Positions 6,672-13,379 of a stretch of DNA of 14,367 bases are shown here, in pieces. The notes below the pieces were generated by a model. It did not search any database and was not told the origin of the DNA. It was given only the letters and a program-made list of their open reading frames with translations. Origin of the DNA: an uncultured Methylobacter sp. (GTDB lineage Bacteria > Pseudomonadota > Gammaproteobacteria > Methylococcales > Methylomonadaceae). The translations under genes and the position numbers were made by a program. Location of the stretch: NCBI GenBank assembly GCA_903831545.1, contig CAIKYI010000708.1, forward strand, positions 1-14,367, written 5' to 3'. Each line of letters opens with the position of its first letter. Position 1 is the stretch's first letter.

Positions 6672-7874
6672 ATGCCCTCATTTTCTTATATTCCTGCACT
6701 GACACTGAGCGCCACTCTATTTCTGTTAAGCGCCTGCCTTAACACAACGCCTGCTCTACAAACCCTCATACCCATGGACTTAAATCCCTCTTTAGGCTTA
6801 GAGGAAGTAACAAGTTTTGATGTCGCCATTAATAACGGTTTGATTCATCTTCTTGTAGCCGGCAAAACATCAGGAAAAAACAGCCCTGTTGTCGTGCGTT
6901 ATTTGTCTTCAGAAGATGGCGGCGACAATTGGATAGCGGCAGTTGATGTCAGCAACAAAACCAAACCAATCGCAACCAGAGGCAATGACGTACAAATAGC
7001 CGCGGCTAAAAACAACTTAGTGGCAATTTGGCAATCAACCGGTGATTTGGAAAATAGTGGACCGATGATGAATCGCTATTCTCATGATGGCGGAAAAACA
7101 TGGTTCACAGGCAAAAATCCAGCACAGGATAATAGCGGCGATCAATCGCATATTGATGTCATTTCAGATAAAAACGGTGTTTTTCATGCAATATGGTTAG
7201 CTGACCCCGAAGAAAATGGTTTTCAAAGCCTTCGCTATGCACGCTCCATAAATGCAGGGGTAAATTGGCAAGCAAGTTTGAAACTGGATGAGTCTACCTG
7301 TTCATGTTGCTGGAACACTTTGGCAATTTCCCCAGCGGGAGAGCTAAATGTACTTTATCGGGATATGAAACCCCGTGACATGGCATTAATGCAATCATCA
7401 GATCAAGGATCAACATGGCGACAAGCCAGCATTGTTGGTGATTTTAAATGGCAGTTTGATGGCTGCCCTCATATTGGCGGCGGTATAGCCATTCATGACA
7501 ATAATACTATATACAGTAGCGTATGGACCGGTATTGAAGGTAAAGCAGGCTTGTATTTTCTCCGCTCCACCGACAATGGCAAGACCTGGAGTAACCCACA
7601 ACCACTTGGCGGGTTGGCGAGCCATAGCGATATTGCCGTAAATAACCAGAACGTAGCCGCAATTTGGGATGAAAGAGAGCCAGACGGATCAAGTATTTTT
7701 TTTAAACACTCCAATATCGGCACTATTTCATGGTCAACACCAGTGCGATTATCACCAGTCGGCGCAATGGCCTCACATCCACGTATCGTTTCGAACCTTG
7801 ACGGATATTTAGTCCTGTGGACAGAGAAGCACAACAAACACACAAAGCTGGTTATTAAAAGATTAACAGAATAA
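6672..7874 (+). CDS. Lipoprotein beta-propeller with Asp-boxes (BNR repeats) and a CSCC motif
   Basis: This 400-residue protein starts with a lipoprotein signal (LLSAC, lipidated Cys22), so it should be membrane-anchored facing the periplasm or outside. Asp-box repeats of the S-x-D-x-G-x-x-W type occur at 79-87, 137-144, 192-199, 242-249 and 299-306, with a degenerate one at 346-354, as in six-bladed sialidase-like propellers. Database searches would probably label it exo-alpha-sialidase, but nothing points to sugar cleavage: there is no evident FRIP motif or Arg triad. The distinctive part is DESTCSCCWNTLA (206-218) with Cys210, Cys212 and Cys213, and later GCPH (264-267). With the lipid Cys these are all the cysteines. 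The cluster suggests metal binding or disulfides. Next to copC, a copper-handling or assembly role is a reasonable guess. The Shine-Dalgarno is weak. Confidence 0.85.
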   Translation: MPSFSYIPALTLSATLFLLSACLNTTPALQTLIPMDLNPSLGLEEVTSFDVAINNGLIHLLVAGKTSGKNSPVVVRYLSSEDGGDNWIAAVDVSNKTKPIATRGNDVQIAAAKNNLVAIWQSTGDLENSGPMMNRYSHDGGKTWFTGKNPAQDNSGDQSHIDVISDKNGVFHAIWLADPEENGFQSLRYARSINAGVNWQASLKLDESTCSCCWNTLAISPAGELNVLYRDMKPRDMALMQSSDQGSTWRQASIVGDFKWQFDGCPHIGGGIAIHDNNTIYSSVWTGIEGKAGLYFLRSTDNGKTWSNPQPLGGLASHSDIAVNNQNVAAIWDEREPDGSSIFFKHSNIGTISWSTPVRLSPVGAMASHPRIVSNLDGYLVLWTEKHNKHTKLVIKRLTE

Positions 7875-7961
7875 GGTTTAGCGTAAATCGATGCTTGTGT
7901 AGCTTTCCCCGTCTTCGACAGCCTATAGCTTTTTTAATATGTGTCACCTAGTGTTTGGTCT

Positions 7962-7967
7962 TATAAT
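7962..7967 (+). promoter_or_regulatory. Putative -10 box for the copC operon
   Basis: An exact TATAAT lies about 36 bases before the preferred copC start at 8004. The best upstream partner, GTGTCA (7941-7946), is only 15 bases away, so the -35 is poor. If used, transcription would begin near 7974, inside the in-frame GTG-initiated extension, which argues against that longer start. Confidence 0.35.
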
Positions 7968-8003
7968 GACGTTTTGTTACTACCTTTTTCATTCCTAGAT
8001 TTT

Positions 8004-8399
8004 ATGACTCGGCGCCAATATAATTATAAAAAAAATCACTACCTGCTTTCATCTTTAGTCTTACTATCGGCAATGACTGCATCCTCTCAGATATTTGCCC
8101 ATGCCATCATGGTGCGCTCTTCACCAGAAAAAGATATCGTTTTAGCGTCTTCTCCCAAACAAATCGATGTTTGGTTTAATGATAAAGTCGGGACGGAATA
8201 CAAGTCTCTCGCCGTTATTGATAGTAAAGGCAATCGAGTTGACAATAAAGACTTGCAACAAGAAACCTTTGACCAGTCACATCTGTATGCCACCGTGCCG
8301 TCCTTGGCACCTGACACCTACACTGTACGTTACCGCGTTGTCTCTATTGATACACATATAGTTACGGGCAAATTCCAATTTACTGTTAAAGCGCCTTAA
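8004..8399 (+). CDS. copC: Copper-binding periplasmic protein CopC
   Basis: This 131-residue protein is a CopC-family copper chaperone. The signal peptide covers residues 1-32 (hydrophobic 13-25) and cleavage at IFA-HAI would expose His33 as residue 1 of the mature protein, the hallmark of the CopC Cu(II) site together with a downstream Asp-x-His. That pair is present as Asp116 and His118 in SIDTHIVTGKFQFTV (mature 84 and 86). The S-S-P motif (VRSSP, 38-42) and the YTVRYRVVSID strand are also typical. There is no Met-rich Cu(I) loop, so it resembles Cu(II)-only CopC. The frame extends upstream to a GTG at 7941, but the extra 21 residues would precede the signal peptide and span a -10 box. CopC leads an operon: two bases separate its stop from the next start. 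Confidence 0.88.
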   Translation: MTRRQYNYKKNHYLLSSLVLLSAMTASSQIFAHAIMVRSSPEKDIVLASSPKQIDVWFNDKVGTEYKSLAVIDSKGNRVDNKDLQQETFDQSHLYATVPSLAPDTYTVRYRVVSIDTHIVTGKFQFTVKAP

Positions 8400-8401
8400 T
8401 C

Positions 8402-9067
8402 ATGATAAATAAAATTGTTGTTACATGGATTTGTCTGCTACTGCTTACGAGTCAACTAATTGGTTGCGATAAAAATAATTTGGGCACACAACCACAAATC
8501 CCCGACCTTAATAGTGTTGGCTGTTTAATTACCAATGATTTTTATGCCGTACATTTCAGCGTTTATGTAAAAACGTCTGCCACGAAGCAAGACAGTAGTG
8601 ATAGAGCGGCCTTATTAAAACCATTTTGCCAGGAACTACCTACTGTTGGTAAAGCGTTCTTTTCCGCAGATTTGATAGATCGTGATATCCGTAAAACTCC
8701 TATCGGCATTCGGGTAGTTGAACTGGAACTCACCGGCTCTGATGACAGTAAACCGGAAGATTTTAAAGAAGTACGCACCATCACCGAGGTTGCCCCAAAA
8801 CTCTATACAAATGGTGTGGTAGAAGCCCAGGCCGATATCGTTAAAAACGGTTATTACGCCATATTTCTTCTGATCGGCGGAGAAGATGCCATTTCAGACG
8901 AAGATAAACTGAGAATACCATTTCATGTAGGCGGCAATCCTGATGCATTACCTAAAAAAACAGTGATGCTGATTGCCGGCGGTGGCGTCGTGCTGGTGAG
9001 CCTGATTTTAATTGCACTGGTTTGGTATCGTAAAAAAGCGCGCAATAAGAGCTTATCCAATGATTAA
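8402..9067 (+). CDS. Unrecognised membrane-anchored periplasmic protein
   Basis: This 221-residue protein begins with a signal sequence ending in LIGC (19-22), a possible lipobox. A periplasmic domain (23-185) and one C-terminal membrane helix (187-208) follow, with a basic cytoplasmic tail (YRKKARNK). The periplasmic part appears beta-rich, as in Ig-like or cupredoxin-like sandwiches, with conserved-looking stretches SADLIDRDIRKTPIGIRVVE (88-107) and ADIVKNGYYAIFLLIGG (144-160). Cysteines are Cys22, Cys41 and Cys76. I do not recognise the family. The layout (signal, periplasmic domain, single C-terminal helix) and the position beside copC resemble AmoD/PmoD proteins of ammonia and methane oxidisers, but I see no convincing shared motif. 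It starts two bases after copC and overlaps the next gene by eight bases, so the three products are probably made in concert. Confidence 0.82.
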   Translation: MINKIVVTWICLLLLTSQLIGCDKNNLGTQPQIPDLNSVGCLITNDFYAVHFSVYVKTSATKQDSSDRAALLKPFCQELPTVGKAFFSADLIDRDIRKTPIGIRVVELELTGSDDSKPEDFKEVRTITEVAPKLYTNGVVEAQADIVKNGYYAIFLLIGGEDAISDEDKLRIPFHVGGNPDALPKKTVMLIAGGGVVLVSLILIALVWYRKKARNKSLSND

Positions 9068-10160
9068 AATAGTTACATTTATGTTCTTGCTGGGATTTTC
9101 TCTATCCTGCCTGGCACATGACCCCGGACTAAGTTCGGCCGATGTAATCCTTAAAGCCCATGGCGTAAATGTAAAAATAACGTTTTCGTTACAAGATATT
9201 GAAGCATTTGTACCGATGGATAGCGATCTGGATGCGGAAGTTACCTTGGCAGAACAGGAAGCGGCAAAACCATTTATCGCTTCATGGGCAATAAATGGAG
9301 CGCAACTTGCTTTTGACGAAAAAAATGTTCAACCTGCAATGCCTGGTGTGGTAACTTTCGATCAGAAAAATAATGCCTTTATCGAATTTCAATACCCGCA
9401 AACACCTGGCAAGCAACTTCAATTACACGCCGAATTTTTTAAGCAATTACCGGCAAATCACAAGCAGTTTGTAACCATAAAAGATGAGGCGGGGCATGGC
9501 ATAAGTGAGAAAATGCTATCTCAAGAAGATAACACAATGACATTGCCTTTACCGGCAGCTAACGCCAACGAAAACAGCACCATTGCTGAAAGCCCAAAAG
9601 CCTCGGTCTTCACTGACTTTCTGCTACTTGGAATTGAGCACATTCTGACAGGCTATGATCATTTACTGTTTTTATTTTCTTTACTCATTGTAACTCGCAG
9701 CTTTTGGCCGGCAATTAAAATCATTACTTTTTTTACCATTGCCCATTCAATTACCTTAGCTCTTGCCGGGCTCAATATTATTGACATACCTAGCCAAATC
9801 GTTGAGCCGTTAATTGCCGCAACGATTGTTTATGTCGCCTTGGAAAATATTTTGCGAGGTGATCACCCCAAAGGACGACAATGGCTTACTTTCTTTTTTG
9901 GCTTGATACACGGCTTTGGTTTTGCTGCCGTGTTACGCGAAATGGGGATTACTTCCTATGAAACAGGCATCATGGTGCCGCTGTTCTCTTTTAATCTGGG
10001 CGTAGAGCTCGGACAGATTACTGCTGCAGTGATTATTTTACCGATCATATGGTGGCTACATAAGCAGCCAAAAATAGAATCTAGAGTCATGCCTGCCTGC
10101 TCAGTTTTAATCTGCCTGGCTGGCGGTTACTGGCTAATAGAACGTACTTTGCTGAACTAA
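9060..10160 (+). CDS. HupE/UreJ-type membrane protein with periplasmic domain and EF-hand-like loop
   Basis: This 366-residue protein belongs to the second HupE/UreJ group, with an exported N-terminal domain and a C-terminal permease-like membrane domain. The start at 9060 overlaps the preceding gene by eight bases and is followed directly by a signal peptide (cleavage at SCLA-HDP), so mature residue 1 would be His20. The periplasmic domain covers 20-185 and carries DSDLDAEVTLAE (54-65), which matches an EF-hand calcium loop except Ala for Gly at position six. The membrane domain (186-362) has GIEHILTGYDHLLFL (191-205), TIAHS (226-230), GLIHGFGFA (281-289) and GVELGQ (314-319), placing His193, Asp200, His201, His229, His284 and Glu316 in membrane segments. 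Substrate unknown; a divalent metal is likely from the family and copC linkage. An earlier in-frame ATG at 9012 would precede the signal peptide and is rejected. Confidence 0.88.
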   Translation: MIKIVTFMFLLGFSLSCLAHDPGLSSADVILKAHGVNVKITFSLQDIEAFVPMDSDLDAEVTLAEQEAAKPFIASWAINGAQLAFDEKNVQPAMPGVVTFDQKNNAFIEFQYPQTPGKQLQLHAEFFKQLPANHKQFVTIKDEAGHGISEKMLSQEDNTMTLPLPAANANENSTIAESPKASVFTDFLLLGIEHILTGYDHLLFLFSLLIVTRSFWPAIKIITFFTIAHSITLALAGLNIIDIPSQIVEPLIAATIVYVALENILRGDHPKGRQWLTFFFGLIHGFGFAAVLREMGITSYETGIMVPLFSFNLGVELGQITAAVIILPIIWWLHKQPKIESRVMPACSVLICLAGGYWLIERTLLN

Positions 10161-10170
10161 GAACAGCTTG

Positions 10171-10194
10171 CTCCCTCTCTTACTAGAGAGGGAG
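10171..10194. terminator. Perfect 9-bp hairpin after the copC operon
   Basis: CTCCCTCTC (10171-10179) pairs exactly with GAGAGGGAG (10186-10194) around a TTACTA loop, 10 bases past the permease stop. It has no proper T-run on either strand, so it may act as a weak or bidirectional terminator or as an mRNA end protector. Confidence 0.45.
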
Positions 10195-10222
10195 TTCAGA
10201 GAATAAATGTCATACACCCCCC

Positions 10223-10278
10223 TGAGAGTAAGCCTACGTCGCAATTTTAGATGTTGGCAAAGACTAAGGCGACTCTCA
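10223..10278. repeat. 56-bp imperfect dyad between convergent genes
   Basis: TGAGAGT (10223-10229) and ACTCTCA (10272-10278) are exact complements. Inside, AGGC/GCCT-type pairing and a GTC/GAC pair continue the stem, with two internal loops and about a 21-base terminal loop. It lies 12 bases beyond the ampG stop on the - strand. No T-run follows, but it may serve as the ampG 3' structure. Confidence 0.4.
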
Positions 10279-10290
10279 CACAAAACCATA

Positions 10291-11610
10291 TCAATCTTGA
10301 ATATATGCTTCAGAGAGTTTTTGATAGCGCATTAATAAAAGCACAAGTACGATTGCTGGCAATCCCACGGTTGAAGCATAAATAAAAAATATCGTGTAGC
10401 CATAACTATCTACAACTACTCCAGAGAATCCACCCAATAACTGGGCTGGCAAAGTCATTAGCGAACTGAACAATGCATATTGTGTTGCCGTATAAGCAGT
10501 ACTGGTTAAACTTGAAAGATAAGCAATAAATACCGATGTGGCTATACCACCACTTAAATTATCCGCACTGATAACCCCTGCCAACAATAACAAATCAGGC
10601 TCACTAACCGCCAAAACTGCGAACAACAAATTTGTAGCTGCGACCATAATTGCCCCGAGCAGCAGAGGACGCATAATTCCATACCTGACAACAAGCATTC
10701 CACCTAGTGCAGCACCGACAATTGTCATGATAAAGCCAAAAATCTTACTAATCTCGGCAATCTCTTTTTTACTAAAACCCAAATCCAGATAAAAAGGGTT
10801 AGCCATTACTCCCATAGTAATATCGCTCATTTTATAAACTGCAATAAGCACTAAAATCAATAATCCAACTTTGCCGTTTCGGGCAAAAAAATCCACAAAG
10901 GGATCCAATACCGCCCCTACAAAACCTGACGAAATACGCCGCAAGATATTTTTGTGGCTGACTGGAAAATGCTCTACCTCCAAGACCCGATGCTCTGGCT
11001 CTTTGAGACATAGCGTAGTTATCACCCCAACTGACATTGAAATTGCCATCACAAAATAAGCCGCTCTCCAGCTGAAATAATCGGCTATGTAAAAGGCGCC
11101 GGCACCTGCCATTAATAAGGCAATTCGATAACCCAATACATAAGTTGCAGCCATAGCTCCCTGGTATTCAGGCTGGACCGATTCGATACGGTAGGCATCA
11201 ATAACAACATCTTGCGTAGCCGAACAAAAAGCCACCCAAACGGCAAAAAAGGCAATATATTGCAATTGACTATGAGAATCCAACCCTCCCATGCCAAACA
11301 ATCCGACAACAATCCCCAGTTGTGCCAACAACATCCAACTGCGTCTTTTACCTAAAAATTGAGTCAAAAAAGGTAAAGACACCCTATCAATCACGGGAGC
11401 CCAAAAGATCTTAATAGAATAAGTAACTCCAACCCAACTAAAAAAACCTATGACAGATCTTTCCACGCCTTCATCGCGCAACCACGCCGATAATGTTGAA
11501 AAAACCAGTAAAAAAGGAAGTCCTGCAGAAAAACCAAGAAAGATCATGCTCCGCACTCTTGGCTGAACATAAACCAAAAAAACTGAACGCCAACTTTTAA
11601 CACCAGGCAT
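10291..11610 (-). CDS. ampG: AmpG-type muropeptide permease (MFS transporter)
   Basis: This 439-residue inner-membrane protein belongs to the AmpG family of the major facilitator superfamily, which imports anhydro-muropeptides from the periplasm for cell-wall recycling and so feeds beta-lactamase induction in many proteobacteria. Family landmarks are GFSAGLPFLLVFSTLSAWL (26-44), IGFFSWVG (54-61), KIFWAPVIDR (67-76) with the LGKRRSWML loop (86-94), and the signature FCSATQDVVIDAYR (128-141). About 12 hydrophobic segments can be counted. Enterobacterial AmpG is about 490 residues, so this is a shorter form missing part of the C-terminal end. Shine-Dalgarno AAGG (11617-11614) precedes the ATG. 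It stands alone, downstream of the nhaD terminator, with no beta-lactamase or ampD gene beside it. Confidence 0.85.
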   Translation of the reverse strand: MPGVKSWRSVFLVYVQPRVRSMIFLGFSAGLPFLLVFSTLSAWLRDEGVERSVIGFFSWVGVTYSIKIFWAPVIDRVSLPFLTQFLGKRRSWMLLAQLGIVVGLFGMGGLDSHSQLQYIAFFAVWVAFCSATQDVVIDAYRIESVQPEYQGAMAATYVLGYRIALLMAGAGAFYIADYFSWRAAYFVMAISMSVGVITTLCLKEPEHRVLEVEHFPVSHKNILRRISSGFVGAVLDPFVDFFARNGKVGLLILVLIAVYKMSDITMGVMANPFYLDLGFSKKEIAEISKIFGFIMTIVGAALGGMLVVRYGIMRPLLLGAIMVAATNLLFAVLAVSEPDLLLLAGVISADNLSGGIATSVFIAYLSSLTSTAYTATQYALFSSLMTLPAQLLGGFSGVVVDSYGYTIFFIYASTVGLPAIVLVLLLMRYQKLSEAYIQD

Positions 11611-11649
11611 TGACCTTACTCATCACATTCCAACTCATGCTTAGATATA

Positions 11650-11664
11650 ACATTAAGGTAATGT
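11650..11664 (-). promoter_or_regulatory. Palindrome upstream of ampG
   Basis: ACATTA-AGG-TAATGT has exact 6-base arms and lies 40-54 bases before the ampG start. On the - strand it borders TTATATCT, a possible -10. It could be an operator, though an AT-rich dyad of this size can arise by chance. Confidence 0.25.
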
Positions 11665-11698
11665 CCCATAATTAACGAAAAAACAATAATTAATAACC

Positions 11699-11765
11699 AA
11701 AAAAAACACCACGAAAACAAACAGCATAAAAACATTAAAATTTTGTGCCGTTTGTCTTGGTGGTG
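11699..11765 (-). terminator. Strong intrinsic terminator of nhaD
   Basis: Arms 11707-11728 and 11744-11765 form a 22-position inverted repeat. On the + strand there are three mismatches and a wobble. On the - strand the two A-C mismatches become U-G wobbles, and the stem (beginning CACCACCAAGACAAAC) is followed by eight T (A11699-A11706). The asymmetry shows it serves the - strand nhaD transcript, about 100 bases after its stop. A second, alternative stem TTGTCTT/AAGACAA (11752-11758 with 11771-11777) overlaps the right arm. Confidence 0.75.
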
Positions 11766-11864
11766 AATTAAAGACAATTTATTTACCAGTATTTAGCTGA
11801 CTTGATGCTGTATACCTAAGCCTTTAAATTTGCATATCTGTCACTTAATACGCAGTTACGCCAA

Positions 11865-13226
11865 TCAACCATTGATTAAATAGTGAGCAACAATACTTGC
11901 TGCGTAACCACCAGCAATTGCAGGCGTCCATTTTAAATGACTGAAAAAGGTATATTTATGATCGGATTGCCCCATTAAGGCCACACCTGCGGCTGAGCCG
12001 ACAGACAAAAGCGAACCACCAACGCCGGCAGTCAACGTTACCAATAACCATTGATACAAGTCCATATCCAGATTCATGTTTAACACAGCAAACATAACTG
12101 GAATATTATCAACAATCGCAGAAATCACACCCACTAAAATATTGGCAGTTGTCGCACCGAGTCCGTCGTACATCGCGCCGGAAAGCAACTCAAGATAACC
12201 GATATAGCCCAAACCACCGACCGCAAACACTACGCCAAAGAAAAACAACAAGGTATCCCATTCGGCACCACGAACCTTATTAAAAACATCAAATCCTGCC
12301 TCACCTTCAGCACGATGATTCATTTTCAAATAATAGCCGTAAAGCATTAGCGCAGAAAAACCAACCATCATTCCCATAAATGGAGGCAAATGCAGGGCTT
12401 GCTTAAAACTGACCGCAGTAACAATGGTAAACAAGAACATCACACAAATAACAATTGCTCCCGGCTTTAATTGCACTGCAGCCTCAGTAGTGGCTTTAGG
12501 TTGCTCATCGGGCACTGCAAAATACATAACCGCTGCCGGTACGGCATAGTTAACTGCCGACGGGATAAACAAATTGAAGAAATCGAAAAACTCGGCGTAT
12601 TCAGCCTGCCAAACCATTAAAGTAGTAATGTCGCCAAAAGGACAGAAAGCACCGCCAGCATTAGCGGCAACCACTAAATTAACAAAACCGATGCTGACAA
12701 ATTTTGGATTGTCAGCACCAACTGCCATAACTACCGCGCCCACCAACAAAGCAGCTGTCAAGTTATCCGCTACTGCTGACAGAAAAAATGTAATAACACC
12801 TGTGATCAAAAACAATTTACGATAGCCAAACTGCTTTCTTACCAACCAGGAGCGTAAAGCCTCAAACACGTTGCGCTCTGACATCGAATTGATATAGGTC
12901 ATGGCAACCAGCAGGAACAACATTAACTCTGCATATTCTTTCAAGTTGTATTCGAAAGCTTCATGCATGGCTTCAACAGAAACACCTGCTTGAGTTGCTA
13001 AGACAGAGGCGTTCGCCCAGATGATACCAGCGGCCAAGATAACCGGCTTGGACTTACGCAGATGAGTAAACTCTTCTGTCATCACAAAGCCATAGGCAAT
13101 AATAAAGATCAAAACGGTGTATATTCCCCGCTCCGTTCCCGTCAGCCCCAAGCTTTCAAAACCACCCGCCATTGCCATCCCAGGCAAAAACAATAAAGAT
13201 AACAAGACAAAAATAGACCGCAACAA
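11865..13226 (-). CDS. nhaD: Na+/H+ antiporter NhaD
   Basis: This protein belongs to the NhaD family in the ion-transporter superfamily, which exports Na+ (and Li+) in exchange for protons across the inner membrane. Features are an N-terminal hydrophobic leader ending in GMAMA, about 12 membrane segments, and the family motifs SAVADNLTAALL (near residues 150-161), NAGGAFCPFGDITTLMVW (189-206) and IVDNIPVMFAVL towards the C-terminus, which carry Asp and Asn residues expected in the ion path. I place the start at TTG 13226: the strong Shine-Dalgarno GAGGGGG (13238-13232) lies directly upstream, with 5 bases from its end. TTG 13223 is equally possible. The frame stays open to another TTG at 13271, but that would translate through the ribosome site. 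Length is then about 453 residues. A divergent promoter is shared with the reductase gene. Confidence 0.9.
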   Translation of the reverse strand: MLRSIFVLLSLLFLPGMAMAGGFESLGLTGTERGIYTVLIFIIAYGFVMTEEFTHLRKSKPVILAAGIIWANASVLATQAGVSVEAMHEAFEYNLKEYAELMLFLLVAMTYINSMSERNVFEALRSWLVRKQFGYRKLFLITGVITFFLSAVADNLTAALLVGAVVMAVGADNPKFVSIGFVNLVVAANAGGAFCPFGDITTLMVWQAEYAEFFDFFNLFIPSAVNYAVPAAVMYFAVPDEQPKATTEAAVQLKPGAIVICVMFLFTIVTAVSFKQALHLPPFMGMMVGFSALMLYGYYLKMNHRAEGEAGFDVFNKVRGAEWDTLLFFFGVVFAVGGLGYIGYLELLSGAMYDGLGATTANILVGVISAIVDNIPVMFAVLNMNLDMDLYQWLLVTLTAGVGGSLLSVGSAAGVALMGQSDHKYTFFSHLKWTPAIAGGYAASIVAHYLING

Positions 13227-13286
13227 AATAACCCCCTCGTTATTATTTAAATAATTAATCAAAACACCCAAAAATTAGCGGCCAAT

Positions 13287-13314
13287 ATTATCACCATACA
13301 ATAACCTTTGTCAT
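13287..13314 (-). promoter_or_regulatory. Sigma70-like promoter for nhaD
   Basis: On the - strand ATGACA (13314-13309) and GATAAT (13292-13287) are separated by 16 bases; each hexamer matches five of six consensus positions. Transcription would begin near 13280, giving a leader of about 50 bases. Confidence 0.5.
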
Positions 13315-13336
13315 TTTATGACCTACAGTATATGAT
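13308..13336 (+). promoter_or_regulatory. Sigma70-like promoter for the nitrite/sulfite reductase gene
   Basis: TTGTCA (13308-13313), a 17-base spacer and TATGAT (13331-13336) each match five of six consensus bases. The start codon follows 43 bases after the -10. The -35 lies on the same base pairs as the divergent nhaD -35. Confidence 0.55.
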
Positions 13337-13379
13337 TATTAGTCGTAATTAATAGCCTGGACAGGCACTAAACGCTCAC

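Noticed and set aside
7493..7843. 116-codon open frame on the - strand
   Set aside because: Antisense to the propeller lipoprotein; Asp-box repeats confirm the + strand frame.
6672..7874. Active sialidase
   Set aside because: Asp-boxes alone define the propeller fold; no FRIP motif or other sialidase active-site residues could be identified, and there are no sialic-acid genes nearby.
7941..8003. GTG start extending copC by 21 residues
   Set aside because: The extension precedes the signal peptide, spans a TATAAT box and has no ribosome site.
9012..9059. Earlier ATG for the second HupE-type permease
   Set aside because: It adds 16 charged residues before a good signal peptide; the start at 9060 gives the usual short overlap.
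10171..10194. Classical rho-independent terminator for the copC operon
   Set aside because: The stem is perfect but the T-run is missing on both strands, so it is listed as a hairpin with reduced confidence only.
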